A stretch of DNA of 64,000 nucleotides, taken from Isoetes taiwanensis. Its lineage: Eukaryota > Streptophyta > Lycopodiopsida > Isoetales > Isoetaceae. Numbering within the stretch: the first letter of the stretch is position 1; the number at the start of each line of letters is the position of its first letter. Shown piece after piece: positions 23,101-32,557 of this stretch. The stretch is taken from positions 8,346,811-8,410,810 of the forward strand of contig JAJEKV010000002.1 in assembly GCA_021234155.1 (NCBI GenBank), given 5' to 3'. The translations under genes and the position numbers were made by a program. The notes beneath the pieces are model-generated. The model made no database searches. It was given only the letters and a program-made list of their open reading frames with translations, and was not told the DNA's origin.

Positions 23101-24114
23101 GAATGACTTGGAGCAGGTGCGTAAGGCATTTTTGGCACGGCACTTGGGGTGAAACCTTCACCCCCATCGATTCTGCGCTGCCAGGAAACTGGATTCTTGC
23201 CGCCGGCACGGGCAGCCCTTGATAGACACACATCGCCTATTTTCCGTAAAGTGGTTACTATGGGTGATGCTCGGCTCCCCGCGACCCGGCTTTTCTAAGA
23301 CCGTGGCCATGAGTCCGCTAGCCCGCTTAGGGCCCGGCTGAGGGGTAAGAGATCGGTGGTTCGCCAGATGGAACGCGGTAGGGAGCACCAGATGCTTACC
23401 TGGCGGCAATGGGCGATCGTGGCGACTGCAAGGGAGTACCTAGATGCTTGTTTCCTTGGCAAGCTCGGGACCCCATTGCTCTAGAGCAGTCAAAATGGCC
23501 CATTACAAGGAGCACATCAACCCCATAGTTCCCGGCCACGAAATCTACCCGCGTTCCCGGTACCGCCCCTCGGTGCCGCCAGACTCATTGCCTCCATTCG
23601 CATTGGTGCCCACCATCTTCGCAGATCGAGGCGCGGGGTGGATTGGGGAGCCCCGCCAGACAAAGCTCGCTGCCGCCGTCAAACGGGTGCCATTGAGGAT
23701 GAGTCTCACACTTTCCGAGTTGCCCGCCGCTCGGTCCGGGCCGATACGCTCCTTAGTAATGCCGGACGGGCGTGCCCTTTGCATTTGCCGATGAACACAC
23801 CGCAAGATGCGTGCCACCGGGTCATACATCCAGAGGTACTGGACCCGCGAGGTCACCTTTTGCCCCCTTTGGTCGTCCGTGACTAGGCACTACGGGGGTG
23901 GTGCATGACTGTATATATTGGGATGTTTCTGCATTTTATATGATTAGCACAGTTTGTTAGCAGGCTGATTGCTGCCACGGTTTTTCCCTCGAAAACCCTT
24001 GGCTGGGGTTTTAATCCGGCAAGAATCCGCTTTGCTGCTTTTGTATTGGGTCCCATAGACCGATTGGTCTCCGTGGACGATAAAAGTACCTTCCTTCCTT
24101 CCTTCCTTCCTTCC
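20150..24114 (+). mobile_element. GC-rich LINE (APE endonuclease plus RT), decayed
   Basis: A second non-LTR retrotransposon sits inside the 3' part of the L1-type LINE. It is far richer in G+C than its neighbours. Recognisable pieces on plus, in several frames, are endonuclease LGDFNAL (about 21086-21106) and SSVVDYVLV (about 21340), RT motif A FVDFAKAFDTVP (22411-22446), motif B GCPLANTFGLYID (about 22583-22622), motif C DDVGLL (about 22704-22721, frame lost at the Y-A positions) and YKYLGVEF (22891-22914). The 3' end has a hairpin-rich segment and a (CCTT)n run at 24089-24114 instead of poly-A, which suggests a clade that ends in short tandem repeats. Many stops and frameshifts make it inactive. 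Its 5' boundary is approximate. Confidence 0.7.
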
Positions 24115-24198
24115 TATGGAGTCCTATTATATTTTGATGTATCTTATTTAATCTATGAATATAAAACCCACCTTGCCTTCAAAAAAAAAAAAAAATAG

Positions 24199-25641
24199 AT
24201 GGTGGTGTTGGAACATTCAAGATTGATTGGTATTTTTCTTCTGATCTTAAAACAGCAAAAGTACGAACATATTTTAAATGCCAAGTAAATAATTTGCTCA
24301 TTATGAAATGCATTTTGTAGGTGTTTTATGGTTTTGCTGAAGGTGCCAATGCAAGAGCTCCTTGCCCTTTTTGTATGGTCTCGACGAAGAATTCTGGTTG
24401 GTTTTCTGCACGGCAAACAGAACAAGCACCAACTCGTACATCACAAAATGCCATAATCAATATTCCTTTGAGTCGGTTCCATCCTTGCATGCTTCATGCA
24501 TTCATTCGTATTGTTGACAAGCTGATTAACCTTTCCGTGCTGTTCTGCTGGAATAAAAGACCCCAAGCTGCTCGTGATACAAGCTTGCGTAATGTAGAAC
24601 AAGTTCTTTCTGCTGCAGGATTACACAATGGAAAACAGAATCTTCTTATTCTTTAGTGTGCCATTTACACAATGGTAAACTATGAATCTTCTTATTTACA
24701 CAATGTATTTTATACACAATTTATTTACTATGAATCTTCTTATTTACTATGAATCTTCTTATTTATATACTATAAATCTTCTTATTTACACAATTTATTT
24801 TTTACACAATGTATTCTTTATTTTACACAATGGTAAACTATGAATCTTCTTATTCTTTAGTGTGCCATTTTAAAGGTGAAGCGAAGATAACGAAGGATGA
24901 GAAGCGGTCCTCTGATAAGACAGATGTTCCAAAATCTGTGAGTCTTGGAGGAGCAAAAGCACGGCATTTCTTGAGTGAAGATGCTCAAAGGCCATAGGTA
25001 ACCCAGATATTAAACTTTAGGGGATTAAGGGCTAAGGGATAATTGAGCCTAACATAAAATCTATAACATGTATACAGGGAGATTAAGAACTCCAGGTCAA
25101 TGGTCTTTTGGTCAACAACTAGTGGACGCTGAGCGTGACCTTACAAGAGGAGGTATGGCAGCTGTGCAGAAGAAAAATGTTTGGACAAGCTTTGAAAAAG
25201 TATATGAGATGATGATGGAGGAGAACTTGTCTCGAGATAGAGCCTTGGAATTTCAAAATGTTGTCAACAATTTTATACATGCTTTTAACAAAGCGCATCC
25301 AACATCATCAGCTACTCACTACATGGTACGAAAGCCATTATACATTTTAAACATATTGTAACCATTTTTGTCTACCTTACAGCACATATTATCTGTTCAC
25401 TTCTCCTGGCTTATCAAAGTTCAGTGCAGAAGGCATGGACAAATCACACAAATTATTCAAAACAATTTATCAGTGCAGCACTCAACGTGGGGGTTGTACT
25501 AAGAAATGGAGTCTGTTAGTTCAGGCCTTTGAAGGGTGTTATAGACGAATGCTAAGTAAAACGAGCAAGCGTATTCGTGATTCTCGTATATCCCGAGCAG
25601 CTCGAGTAGTTAATGCTCGAGTAGTTAATGCTTGTATTTGA
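24199..25641 (+). pseudogene. Split unknown gene, 3' part
   Basis: This continues the coding sequence cut at 9370. Exon 24199-24260 (DGGVGTFKIDWYFSSDLKTAK) joins by a GT-AG intron to 24321 onward (VFYGFAEGANARAPCPFC... FHPCMLHAFIRIVDKLINL). The exon from 24321 reaches a stop in a 200-bp block of tandem repeats (24640-24870). Further coding-like pieces follow at 24880-24996, 25080-25324 (LRTPGQWSFGQQLVDAERD) and 25383-25641 (LFTSPGLSKFSAEGMDKSHK), the last two separated by a plausible intron whose phase I could not reconcile. The DGGxG...K, CPxC and KFS-GM-K blocks remind me of uncharacterised, probably transposon-derived proteins seen mainly in animals; this is from memory and weak. No catalytic residues are assigned. 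Confidence 0.5.
24640..24870. repeat. Tandem repeat block in split gene
   Basis: The words 'actatgaatcttcttattt' and 'acacaatgtatttt' recur several times. The whole block is flanked by direct copies of 'aatcttcttattctttagtgtgccattt', near 24639 and 24845. The repeated word is derived from the end of the preceding exon, so the block looks like a local expansion that destroyed the reading frame or a splice site. Confidence 0.6.
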
Positions 25642-25984
25642 GATTTGTAACAGTTCTAAACAAACATAGTACTATTTTTCTTCTGAAAATATCAAATGGA
25701 ACTAAAGCTTAGATATTTTCTAAGATATTTGATATTTGCTAAGATAATGTGAGGTCATAGATTTCTTTTCGGTTGTAAAATCCAGATCTCAAGTTTGAAG
25801 TGAAAGGACAACTTTTGAATATATTTATGTCGCCCATTCTGCCCAGTTCTCAAAATCAAACATTCAGCTACATTCAAACAGATGGCATGCAATGAATGTA
25901 AACTACGAAGGTACCTATTGCAGGGCTTAACTGTGCAAATGAATGTCTCAGAAACCCAACAAAACAATTACCCTTCAAATTTGT

Positions 25985-26125
25985 AATTCTGGTGCCCCAA
26001 AATCAAGTTAATTTGAAGGATCTAGTTAATTTGAAGGATCAACAAGGATCAAATTAATTCTTTCAAAAGGATTGAATTTGAAGGGTAATTTGAAGGGTAA
26101 TTGATGGATCTTCAAATTAGATCCT
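25985..26125. repeat. Short direct and inverted repeats between convergent genes
   Basis: The words 'ttaatttgaaggatc' and 'aatttgaagggtaa' recur directly, and 'gatcaaattaa' and 'cttcaaattagatcctttt' occur as inverse copies. The block lies between the 3' end of the split gene and the 3' end of the minus-strand gene. It may be a degenerate foldback. Confidence 0.4.
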
Positions 26126-26294
26126 TTTAAAATGGCTAGACAAAGCCCTAAATCATCCAGACAGAACCAAAAAGCCTAAAGCATGTCCAGGAGCTCTAGA
26201 TCAATTTGCTATTTGAAAATTGATGGGTTTATATCGTTTAGACCACAAAACGGCCTTCCAAGCTCCTCTAATTCTTTCACAGATTAAATAGAAT

Positions 26295-26455
26295 TGTCCT
26301 TTCATATTGTAGGTGAGAGAGGTCTCTAAAACCATTATCTGATACTCATATCATATTGTAGGTGCAGCAGATATCTCATTATCTCAAACTCATATCATTA
26401 TCTGAAACTCATTATCATATTGTAGGTGAGAGAGGTCTCTGAAACTCATTATCTT
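26295..26455. repeat. Three-copy tandem repeat near 3' end of minus-strand gene
   Basis: The phrase 'catattgtaggtgagagaggtctct' and the companion 'aaactcattatct' occur in about three imperfect units. It lies just past the stop of the gene at 26540-27626 and could overlap its 3' untranslated region. Confidence 0.5.
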
Positions 26456-26539
26456 AGAAAATATCAAATATCTCCTTGTAATGATATTAGATTTGATACA
26501 ACACCCATAAGGATTTTATTTAACCCCATAAAGAGGCAT

Positions 26540-27626
26540 CTAGGTGACAATGTCTATATTATTCAACTCATGACATTTTACTGTCAATTCCCTACGGCCC
26601 CGAATGACTCGGCCATTGAGACAAAGGAAAAATACCAATGAAGGTTCATACTCTAGAAGCAAAGATCTAACATTTCGAAGAACAACATCTGTTGGAAGCT
26701 CAAAGTGCCGATATGGACTTCCATTCTTGCACACTGTCAAAGATGTGACATTCGCATGTTCATCGTCATCTTGCTCAAGAGGATGCCACTGATAATTAAT
26801 ACTAGCTGCTCGGCGAAACCTCCTAAATTCAAATTTCAAAGAGAGTTTTTGTCTTGAAAAGTAATACCTGTGAAAAGATGGAAGTATGGATATGGTCAAT
26901 TTAGAAATAGTCTAAATCAAATGCTTTTACAATACACATGATTAATAGACTAAGTAAAATGTACCTATAAAAAAGCTTATCTTCCTGAACTCTACATTCA
27001 ATCTCCTCAAATTCAAGTACGTACTTTCTTATCTTCCAACCATGCAATAAGTCTAGCTTTGTGCATATGGCTATCTTCTTTGTTTTTCTGTGACAGGAAC
27101 TTCCAAATAAAGCTTCAAACATGTCGGGAATCAAAACCCATCCAAGTCTAACTGCAGTCCCTCCACTCTTCTTCAAGCTTGCCTGAATGTCTTGCATGAT
27201 CTTGGCTTTGAAGAACATAACTTGCTGCAAATTATTTCTAAGCTCTGTTGCAAGTGGTTGTTCTGACGGCCGTACTACACCATATTGCTCTGAGTGTTTT
27301 GGCACGAGATACTCATGACTATAAAAGAAGATCATTTGCTGCATGAGAGCTATTGATGTGCTACTTGCAAACATCCCTCTATAGCTAATGTGGTAGGCTG
27401 TAAATTTAGATGTGAAGCAATCAATGCTTTCCCATTCAAAAGCATCTGAAGGAAAAATAGAGTTTGGAAATCTACCATGCCGAACTCTTGTTGCCATATC
27501 TTTACTTTCATAGACATGTTGCACTAATGCTTCTATCTTTCCAGATTGATTTACTCTAAATACAGTTACTCTACCTTTCCAATGCAAGTGAATAATCTGT
27601 ACTGCATGGGCTGCATTGTAACCCAG
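26540..27626 (-). CDS. Unknown two-exon protein, convergent to split gene
   Basis: I do not recognise the family. Exon 27626(approx.)-26965 joins exon 26867-26540 through a clean intron (AG/GTACAT donor, CACAG/GT acceptor) and restores ...DKLFYR-YYFSRQKLSLKFEFRRFRR. The joined frame runs about 330 aa and ends in a stop. It includes HLHWKGRVTVFRVN near the start, a basic/aromatic middle (RPSEQPLATELRNNLQQVMFF) and WHPLEQDDDEHANVTSL near the end. A short coding-like segment further upstream (27640-27700, MALVQGIGEIDSVRTRIG) may be a first exon. It faces the split gene tail to tail with about 900 bp between. The kept splice sites and open frame suggest it was functional recently. It could be a host gene or the second gene of a mobile element. 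Confidence 0.5.
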
Positions 27627-27729
27627 TCACCTGTTGAAATTATCCCTATTCTCGTCCTAACAGAGTCAATTTCACCAATTCCTTGTACTAGTGCCATTCC
27701 TGAAGATGCTTGCTAGACAGAGACATGTA

Positions 27730-28680
27730 GCTCTCAAACTAAAACTGAATAATAGAAGCTTGAATAAGATGACGGTATACACCAAAACAACAAAATCAAA
27801 TCTGTGAAGCAAATTGCTATACTGTTTCTTTGGGAAGCAATTTGAAAATGGCTAGGCTCATCTAGCCAATAGAAAGCAAGATAGAAGTCGTATTTAATTA
27901 AAGTGGGACTCATTCCATTCCCACTTTTTTGCGGAACTCTGTTAATTTACACAAAAAGAAGCACCTCAACCCGAAAATTGGCCATAATTGCAATTTCTGT
28001 CTATTAGTGTGCATCCAAGATTTTCTTCCAGTTTTCCTAGATAGCATGGCGAGATGAAGACAATGCAACGTAAACATAAGAATTTCATTACCAAAGGTTC
28101 TAATGGAAAATTAATTTTTATTAATAAATTGAGTCGAGAACAAGAACAATGCAACTCAAACATAGGAATTTCATTATAGATTGAAACCAAAGTTCTAGTT
28201 GGAAAAGATTCTTAGTTGAATATTTTGGCTCTATTTTCTTAGGTGGGTAGACAAGAGATCACAAATTCCAACGAAAATTAAACAAATTGTTTACTTAATC
28301 ACCAAAAAATACTAGTTTTGAGATACCTTATATTTATAAATGGGCTCATTACAATATATATTACAGTGGGTGAAGAGACCATAGTGGTCGTATGGGCACA
28401 ATGATTACACCCTCTTCACACATGAACCTCCTAGTGCAAAGGGCGCGTGGAGCTCTCTCCAAGTCATAGAGCAACTTACGTATTGATAGAAATTTGTATG
28501 AGAAGTTCCTTCATGGGTCACGTGCTTGTATGTCCAACTGATGTCACCACCCTCTTCTCGGCATCTTTCTTCAATGAATTGGTCTTTTCATTGCTCCCAA
28601 GCATGTACTATCTGGTCGAGATAAGGACTGCAAAAGACAAAATCAAGTTAGTCAAGTGATGCTACAGGCAAAAAAAATAA
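27730..28680. other. Non-coding stretch, no gene seen
   Basis: AT-rich sequence without an open frame I would support. The phrase 'cataagaatttcattaccaaaggttctaatggaaaa' near 28074 recurs in altered form near 28160 ('cataggaatttcattatagattgaaaccaaagttctagttggaaaa'), so a partial duplication of about 85-bp period is present. Confidence 0.35.
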
Positions 28681-28689
28681 AATGAAACA

Positions 28690-29240
28690 CAGTTCTTAGG
28701 GCCATTTTTGGAAAATGCAGGCCTGAGAGCCTTTCTCGACTCGCGAGTCGAGAAAGGCAAACCGAGGGAAAACACAGTCGGAAGGACTTTCTCGACTTCA
28801 GCGAGTCGAGAAAGCGGCTCAAAGGCAAAAAACGCAGGTTTTAGGGTCGAAAGGCCTTTCGACTCGACTCGAGAAAGGCGAAAAGGCTTAAAACGCAGGT
28901 TTTAGGGGTCAGAAGGTCTTTCTCGACTCGCGAGTCGAGAAAGGCGCACGGGCTTAAAAACGCAGTTTTTTTAGGGGTCAGAAGGCCTTTCTCGACTCGC
29001 GAGTCGAGAAAGGCAGCTCAAAACGAAAAACGCAGGTTTTAGGGGTCAGAAGGCCTTTCTCGACTCGCGAGTCGAGAAAGGCAGCTTAAAGCGAAAAACG
29101 CAGGTTTGCCAGTCGAGGAAGGCAGCTCAGAGTGAAAAATGCAGTTCTAGGGCCCTCCAAAATAAAAAACGCAGATCTAAAGCTCTCAAGATGAAAAACA
29201 CAAGTCTAAGGCCATTTAGAGTGAAAAACACAACAGGTCC
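28690..29240. repeat. Tandem array built on a 26-bp perfect palindrome
   Basis: Units of about 60-70 bp each carry the palindrome whose left half is CTTTCTCGACTCG (centre TCGCGA) followed by its exact complement. Perfect copies are at 28731-28756, 28918-28943, 28987-29012 and 29055-29080. Variant copies start at 28787 and 28856, and a half copy lies near 29110. Linkers contain 'aacgcaggttttaggggtcagaagg'. Further degenerate units without the palindrome continue to about 29240. The array is much richer in CpG than its AT-rich surroundings. No protein is encoded. Confidence 0.85.
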
Positions 29241-29559
29241 GAGGAGGTAAAAAATGAATAACTTTCAAATATCATATCATAATACTATACCTTTGTTCAA
29301 ATGTAATCAAACATACAACAAATGTGGCGAACCTACTTGCCTACAAACATAGTTTTCTACCTCCAATATCATAGAGTGCAAATCATTATTAGTTGCACCA
29401 TATCCTATGTATTTTCTAAGTGCGCACCATACCTATGCATTTTCTATGTATACATAGACCAAAAAATAGAAACCCCCTTCCTCCCCCTTCCCCTTTTTTT
29501 AGTATGTCAATGTTTTCTAATAAATACAATATCCTATGCTATATATTTTCTAATAGACC

Positions 29560-29675
29560 ATCCCCTATGGCAACATAATAGACCATCCCCTACGAAAAAA
29601 ATAGACCATCCCCTATGGCAACATAATAGACCATCCCCTACGAAAAAATAGACCATCCCCTATGGCAACATAATG
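29560..29675. repeat. Short tandem repeat with two alternating units
   Basis: 'atagaccatcccctatggcaacata' alternates with 'atagaccatcccctacgaaaaa' for five units. The open frame across it is a by-product of the repeat. Confidence 0.85.
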
Positions 29676-29713
29676 TTTAACAATGTTTAACGTGTGAATA
29701 CTTTTTTTTTTTT

Positions 29714-29868
29714 AAACGTATTTTTACCCCACTTTATTCTAATACCCCATCCTTTTTTTCGCCCATGCTGGAAATTCAAAAAAAATTTCAAACGTATTTT
29801 TTTACCCCCTTTTTTCTAATAGCCCGCCTTTTTTTCCCGCCCATGGTTGAAATTCAAAATTTGGTACA
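29714..29868. repeat. 77-bp imperfect tandem duplication
   Basis: Two units starting 'aaacgtatttttacccc' and 'aaacgtatttttttaccccc' (29714 and 29791) share 'ctaata-cccc' and 'cgcccatg-tggaaattcaaa'. They directly abut the pectinesterase fragment. Confidence 0.7.
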
Positions 29869-29871
29869 CAC

Positions 29872-30272
29872 CTTTGAGACGAAAATCCTTTGTACCAGTT
29901 GGACTCTTTCTTTCCGGAAGAAGCTCCCATAGCCATAGCTCCCACCGGAATTGACCCCCAACGAGAAAAGCTTCACAGCTATGGAGAGCAAGAATGTGCT
30001 TGCTGCGGGCTCATTGCAATGCTCCAATTCTGGCGACGCACCCGTCGGACCCTTGCCTCTCGTTTTCAAACTCCCCGAAGAACCGCGCCAGCATAGTCTC
30101 GACTCCGGCCGATCGTCCCATTGGATCCAACCAGCAGTGTCCACTACAGAGCTCAATTCACTCTGCATAAACACAGTTCTCGAGTAATCCTTCCACGGCC
30201 GCCCTAGAAAGGTCGGGGTCGTGGGTATGGAGCTTTTTAGGTCAGGAGTTCCGTCCACAAGACAACCCTGAA
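29872..30272 (-). pseudogene. Pectinesterase fragment (last exon, C-terminal part)
   Basis: A piece of a cell-wall pectin methylesterase. An intron acceptor (TTTCAG) near 30273 precedes coding sequence that includes PDLKSS, then the signature TFLGRPWKDYSRTVFMQS (about 30165-30220) with its active-site arginine and tryptophan, and VDTAGWIQW. After that the frame is lost and the homology (FENEGQGSD-type, then ELLPE) shifts among frames. The upstream part of the enzyme with the catalytic aspartates is absent. It lies on the same strand as the phospholipase D fragment 0.6 kb away, both beside low-complexity DNA, which fits captured gene fragments. Confidence 0.75.
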
Positions 30273-30284
30273 AGGAAAACCCTG

Positions 30285-30412
30285 TTAGTTATTAAATTAA
30301 TTAAATTATTTATTTTTTAATTAGTTATTTTTTATTAGTTATTTATTTAATTAAATTAATTAAATTATTTATTTTTTTATTAGTTATTTATTTAATTAAT
30401 TAATTAAATTAT
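30285..30412. repeat. AT-rich low-complexity tract (TTAATTAAAT)n
   Basis: Repeats of 'attaattaaattatttattttttaattagttattt' make up nearly pure A/T sequence. No gene. Confidence 0.8.
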
Positions 30413-30738
30413 GCCCCTTCCCCTTGCCCCCTTGCCCCTCTTCTCCTTTGCCCCTTGCCACCTTCCCCCTTGCCCCTTGCCCTTCTCCCCTTGCCCCTTC
30501 TCCCCTGCCCCTTGCCCTTGCCCCTTCTCCCTTGCCCCTTGCCCCTTCTCCTTCTTCTCCTTCCCCTTCCCGTTCCCCTTGCCCCTTGCCTCTTTGCCCT
30601 TCTTCTCCCTTGCCCTTCTCCTTCCCCTTCCCTTCCCCCTTGCCCTCCCCCCTTCGTTCCCCTTGCCCTTGCCTCTTTGCCCCTTCTTCTCCTTGCCCCT
30701 TCCCCTTCCCCCTTCCCCTTCCCCTTGCCCCTTTCGAT
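30413..30738. repeat. Polypyrimidine tract, (CCCCTTGCCCCTT)n type
   Basis: About 325 bp almost entirely of C and T on plus, with a G roughly once per 8-10 bases, built of 'ccccttgcccctt' and 'cccttctcc' words. All frames on both strands are open because the unit lacks stop codons; the predicted R/G/E-rich or P/L-rich peptides are artefacts. Such tracts can form triplex DNA. Confidence 0.9.
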
Positions 30739-30842
30739 CTCACCTCCTCGCTCAACTTTCTGAAATTTCTGAGTCCCATTTTCAGGCCGAGTCCCAAAAT
30801 TCAAGATTTGTCCCACTTTAATTAAATACGACTTATAGACAA

Positions 30843-31157
30843 TAAAAAGCAAGATAGTCCTTGAGACTTACACCATTAATGCCCTTATTTTTCAAAGCTT
30901 TTGCAACAGTATAATACATCATCTCCATGGTTTTTCTCTGCCAATATAGTATTGTCTGCACTGGCCCACTCTCAGGAATACCCTCTGGCCACATAGGAAC
31001 TACAATATATACCATAAACCTCTCCCCAGTTTCAATCTTTCTAGCAATTTTCAATGCCAATTCCCTGGGAATCAAATGAACAGCCTCTACTTCCTGATCA
31101 CAATCCCATGCAAAAGAACTGCCAAGAAAATACTGATTCTCAATGTAAATGAAGTGC
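30843..31157 (-). pseudogene. Phospholipase D fragment (one exon)
   Basis: The exon begins after an acceptor (TTGCAG) at 31158 and reads [17 protein letters not shown], then [50 protein letters not shown] and DYLAFYCL before a stop. This is the conserved segment between the two HKD catalytic motifs of plant phospholipase D. The SGPVQ-ILYWQ wording looks more delta-like than alpha-like. Neither HKD motif is present, and the expected GNRE after FYCL is replaced by a stop. No other exon was found in the window, so it is an isolated fragment. Confidence 0.8.
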
Positions 31158-32484
31158 CTGCAATCCCTCGGCCTGCAATCGGCCTGAGCTTAGTGCATCC
31201 CTCGGCCTGCTACAACGGCGCTCCCAACCGGAATGGACCTCTAGCACTGCGAAATTTAAATGCTAGGGATTATATAATTACCAAACTTATTAACCCATAC
31301 CTAATCTGAACCTAAACCAAACCTGACCCTTCACCAAACTAAAAGGCCCATTTTTTAAGGGCCACCTCCTCTAATGGTAGAACTTGAGAAGTTTGCAAAA
31401 GTAAACAACAGAACTCATACAAAGGACTTGCACAAATGGATCGCACAAATGGAACTGACAAGTGCGCAACAAGATGAAATTCACCAAATTATAGATCTAA
31501 ACCTGCAAATGAGCTTTTCCACCACATTTTCACAACTAAAGTTAGTAATATCTGCCAAAACATCATCCAAAGTTTAAAACCTAAAGGACAATCCTTAAAT
31601 GTGTGACTCAAAAGAAAATGCAATTAGTAGCCAAAGGTCTATAAATTACAAAGCTGGTGCCCTGCAAATATGTGATAGAAAACAAGCATAAGAGGGAAAA
31701 ATGAAAAGCCCTATGTGACTAAATCACTCCTAAAAGGCAACTTGGGATATGAATTCAAAAGTCCACTATAAAAAATGAAAGGGAGTGCACAAAATAGAAC
31801 ATGAATTATAACCTATGGCACAGTTAGTGAAAACGAAAGCTCTACAACTTCAATAGTCATCCAAATAAACACCATAAGCTCCAACCAACCAACTCATACA
31901 AGGGTCCTTCCAAACTCGCAATGCTAACGTTTAATCTAAAGGCATTCAATTAAACCTACCTAGACCAAGCAACTCTTGTAAAGAGAGAAACCGGATGTCT
32001 ATAAATTCTAGGGAGGAGTAACCTGCATAATAAATGCTGACTAGATAAAAATGTGAAGTATAATGAGCAATTGTGGATAATTACACATCAAAGAACATAT
32101 GCTAATATTAACCCTCGTATGGTCGAGTATAACTAAATGGCAAGATGCAAAATTCAATATACTGCGGTCTAGAAGGTCTAAATAGATTAAAATGTGTACA
32201 AGAAAGCCTCAGAAAACCTAGAGCAGCAATCCTATTGATGCAGATAAACTCAGAGAATACGAGCACAGCCAGGAGCATAGCATGAAGTGATGCCATCTAA
32301 CTATACGATCAAGAGAGAAAGTGCAACAACAAGAGCATTAAATCTAAAGATATCTAGGAAAGATTATGAGTGGAAAAGACGTGAAAGAGAAGGCACTTTG
32401 TGACAAGAAAAAAGAGACAACTACCGGCTATATAGAGGGAAGCCAATAAATCAAACAACTTGACGAGCAAAGTGATCAACAATG

Positions 32485-32557
32485 GCAATTCTAAAGATAG
32501 CTAAATAATAATGCATTACTAAATAATAATGCATTATTTAGCTATCTTTAGAATAGC
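32485..32557. repeat. Small AT-rich foldback
   Basis: The left arm (GCAATTCTAAAGATAGCTAA..., 32485-32518) and right arm (...TTAGCTATCTTTAGAATAGC, 32528-32557) are near-perfect inverted repeats, both containing AATAATGCATT or AATGCATT. Further copies of 'aataatgcatta' lie in the loop. It could be a solo miniature element. Confidence 0.7.

Larger units (their letters stand above)
9371..24193 (+). mobile_element. L1-type LINE, 5'-truncated, host of nested insertions
   Basis: The element begins inside its endonuclease domain (about 9400, with the SSISDHFP-type motif near 9525), continues through reverse transcriptase and a zinc-finger RVT region, and ends in a poly-A run at 24181-24195. AATAG occurs at 9366-9370 and again at 24194-24198, a possible short target duplication, although its A residues merge with the tail. 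Element sequence is interrupted by two copies of an unknown repeat (11731-19187) and by a second LINE (about 20150-24114). 5' truncation and an A tail are usual for target-primed insertion. It splits the coding sequence described at 8090-9370 and 24199-25641. Confidence 0.75.

Noticed and set aside
28708-28905. 65-codon frame across the palindrome array
   Set aside because: It is made of repeated array units; no homology and opposite frames are equally open.
28690-29240. CRISPR-like array of palindromic repeats
   Set aside because: Repeat spacing is regular and repeats are palindromic, but the spacers are themselves near-identical, no cas gene is present and the DNA is nuclear plant sequence.
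30396-30852. Long overlapping open frames rich in R, G, E, K or P, L, S
   Set aside because: They are all translations of one polypyrimidine simple-sequence block lacking stop codons.
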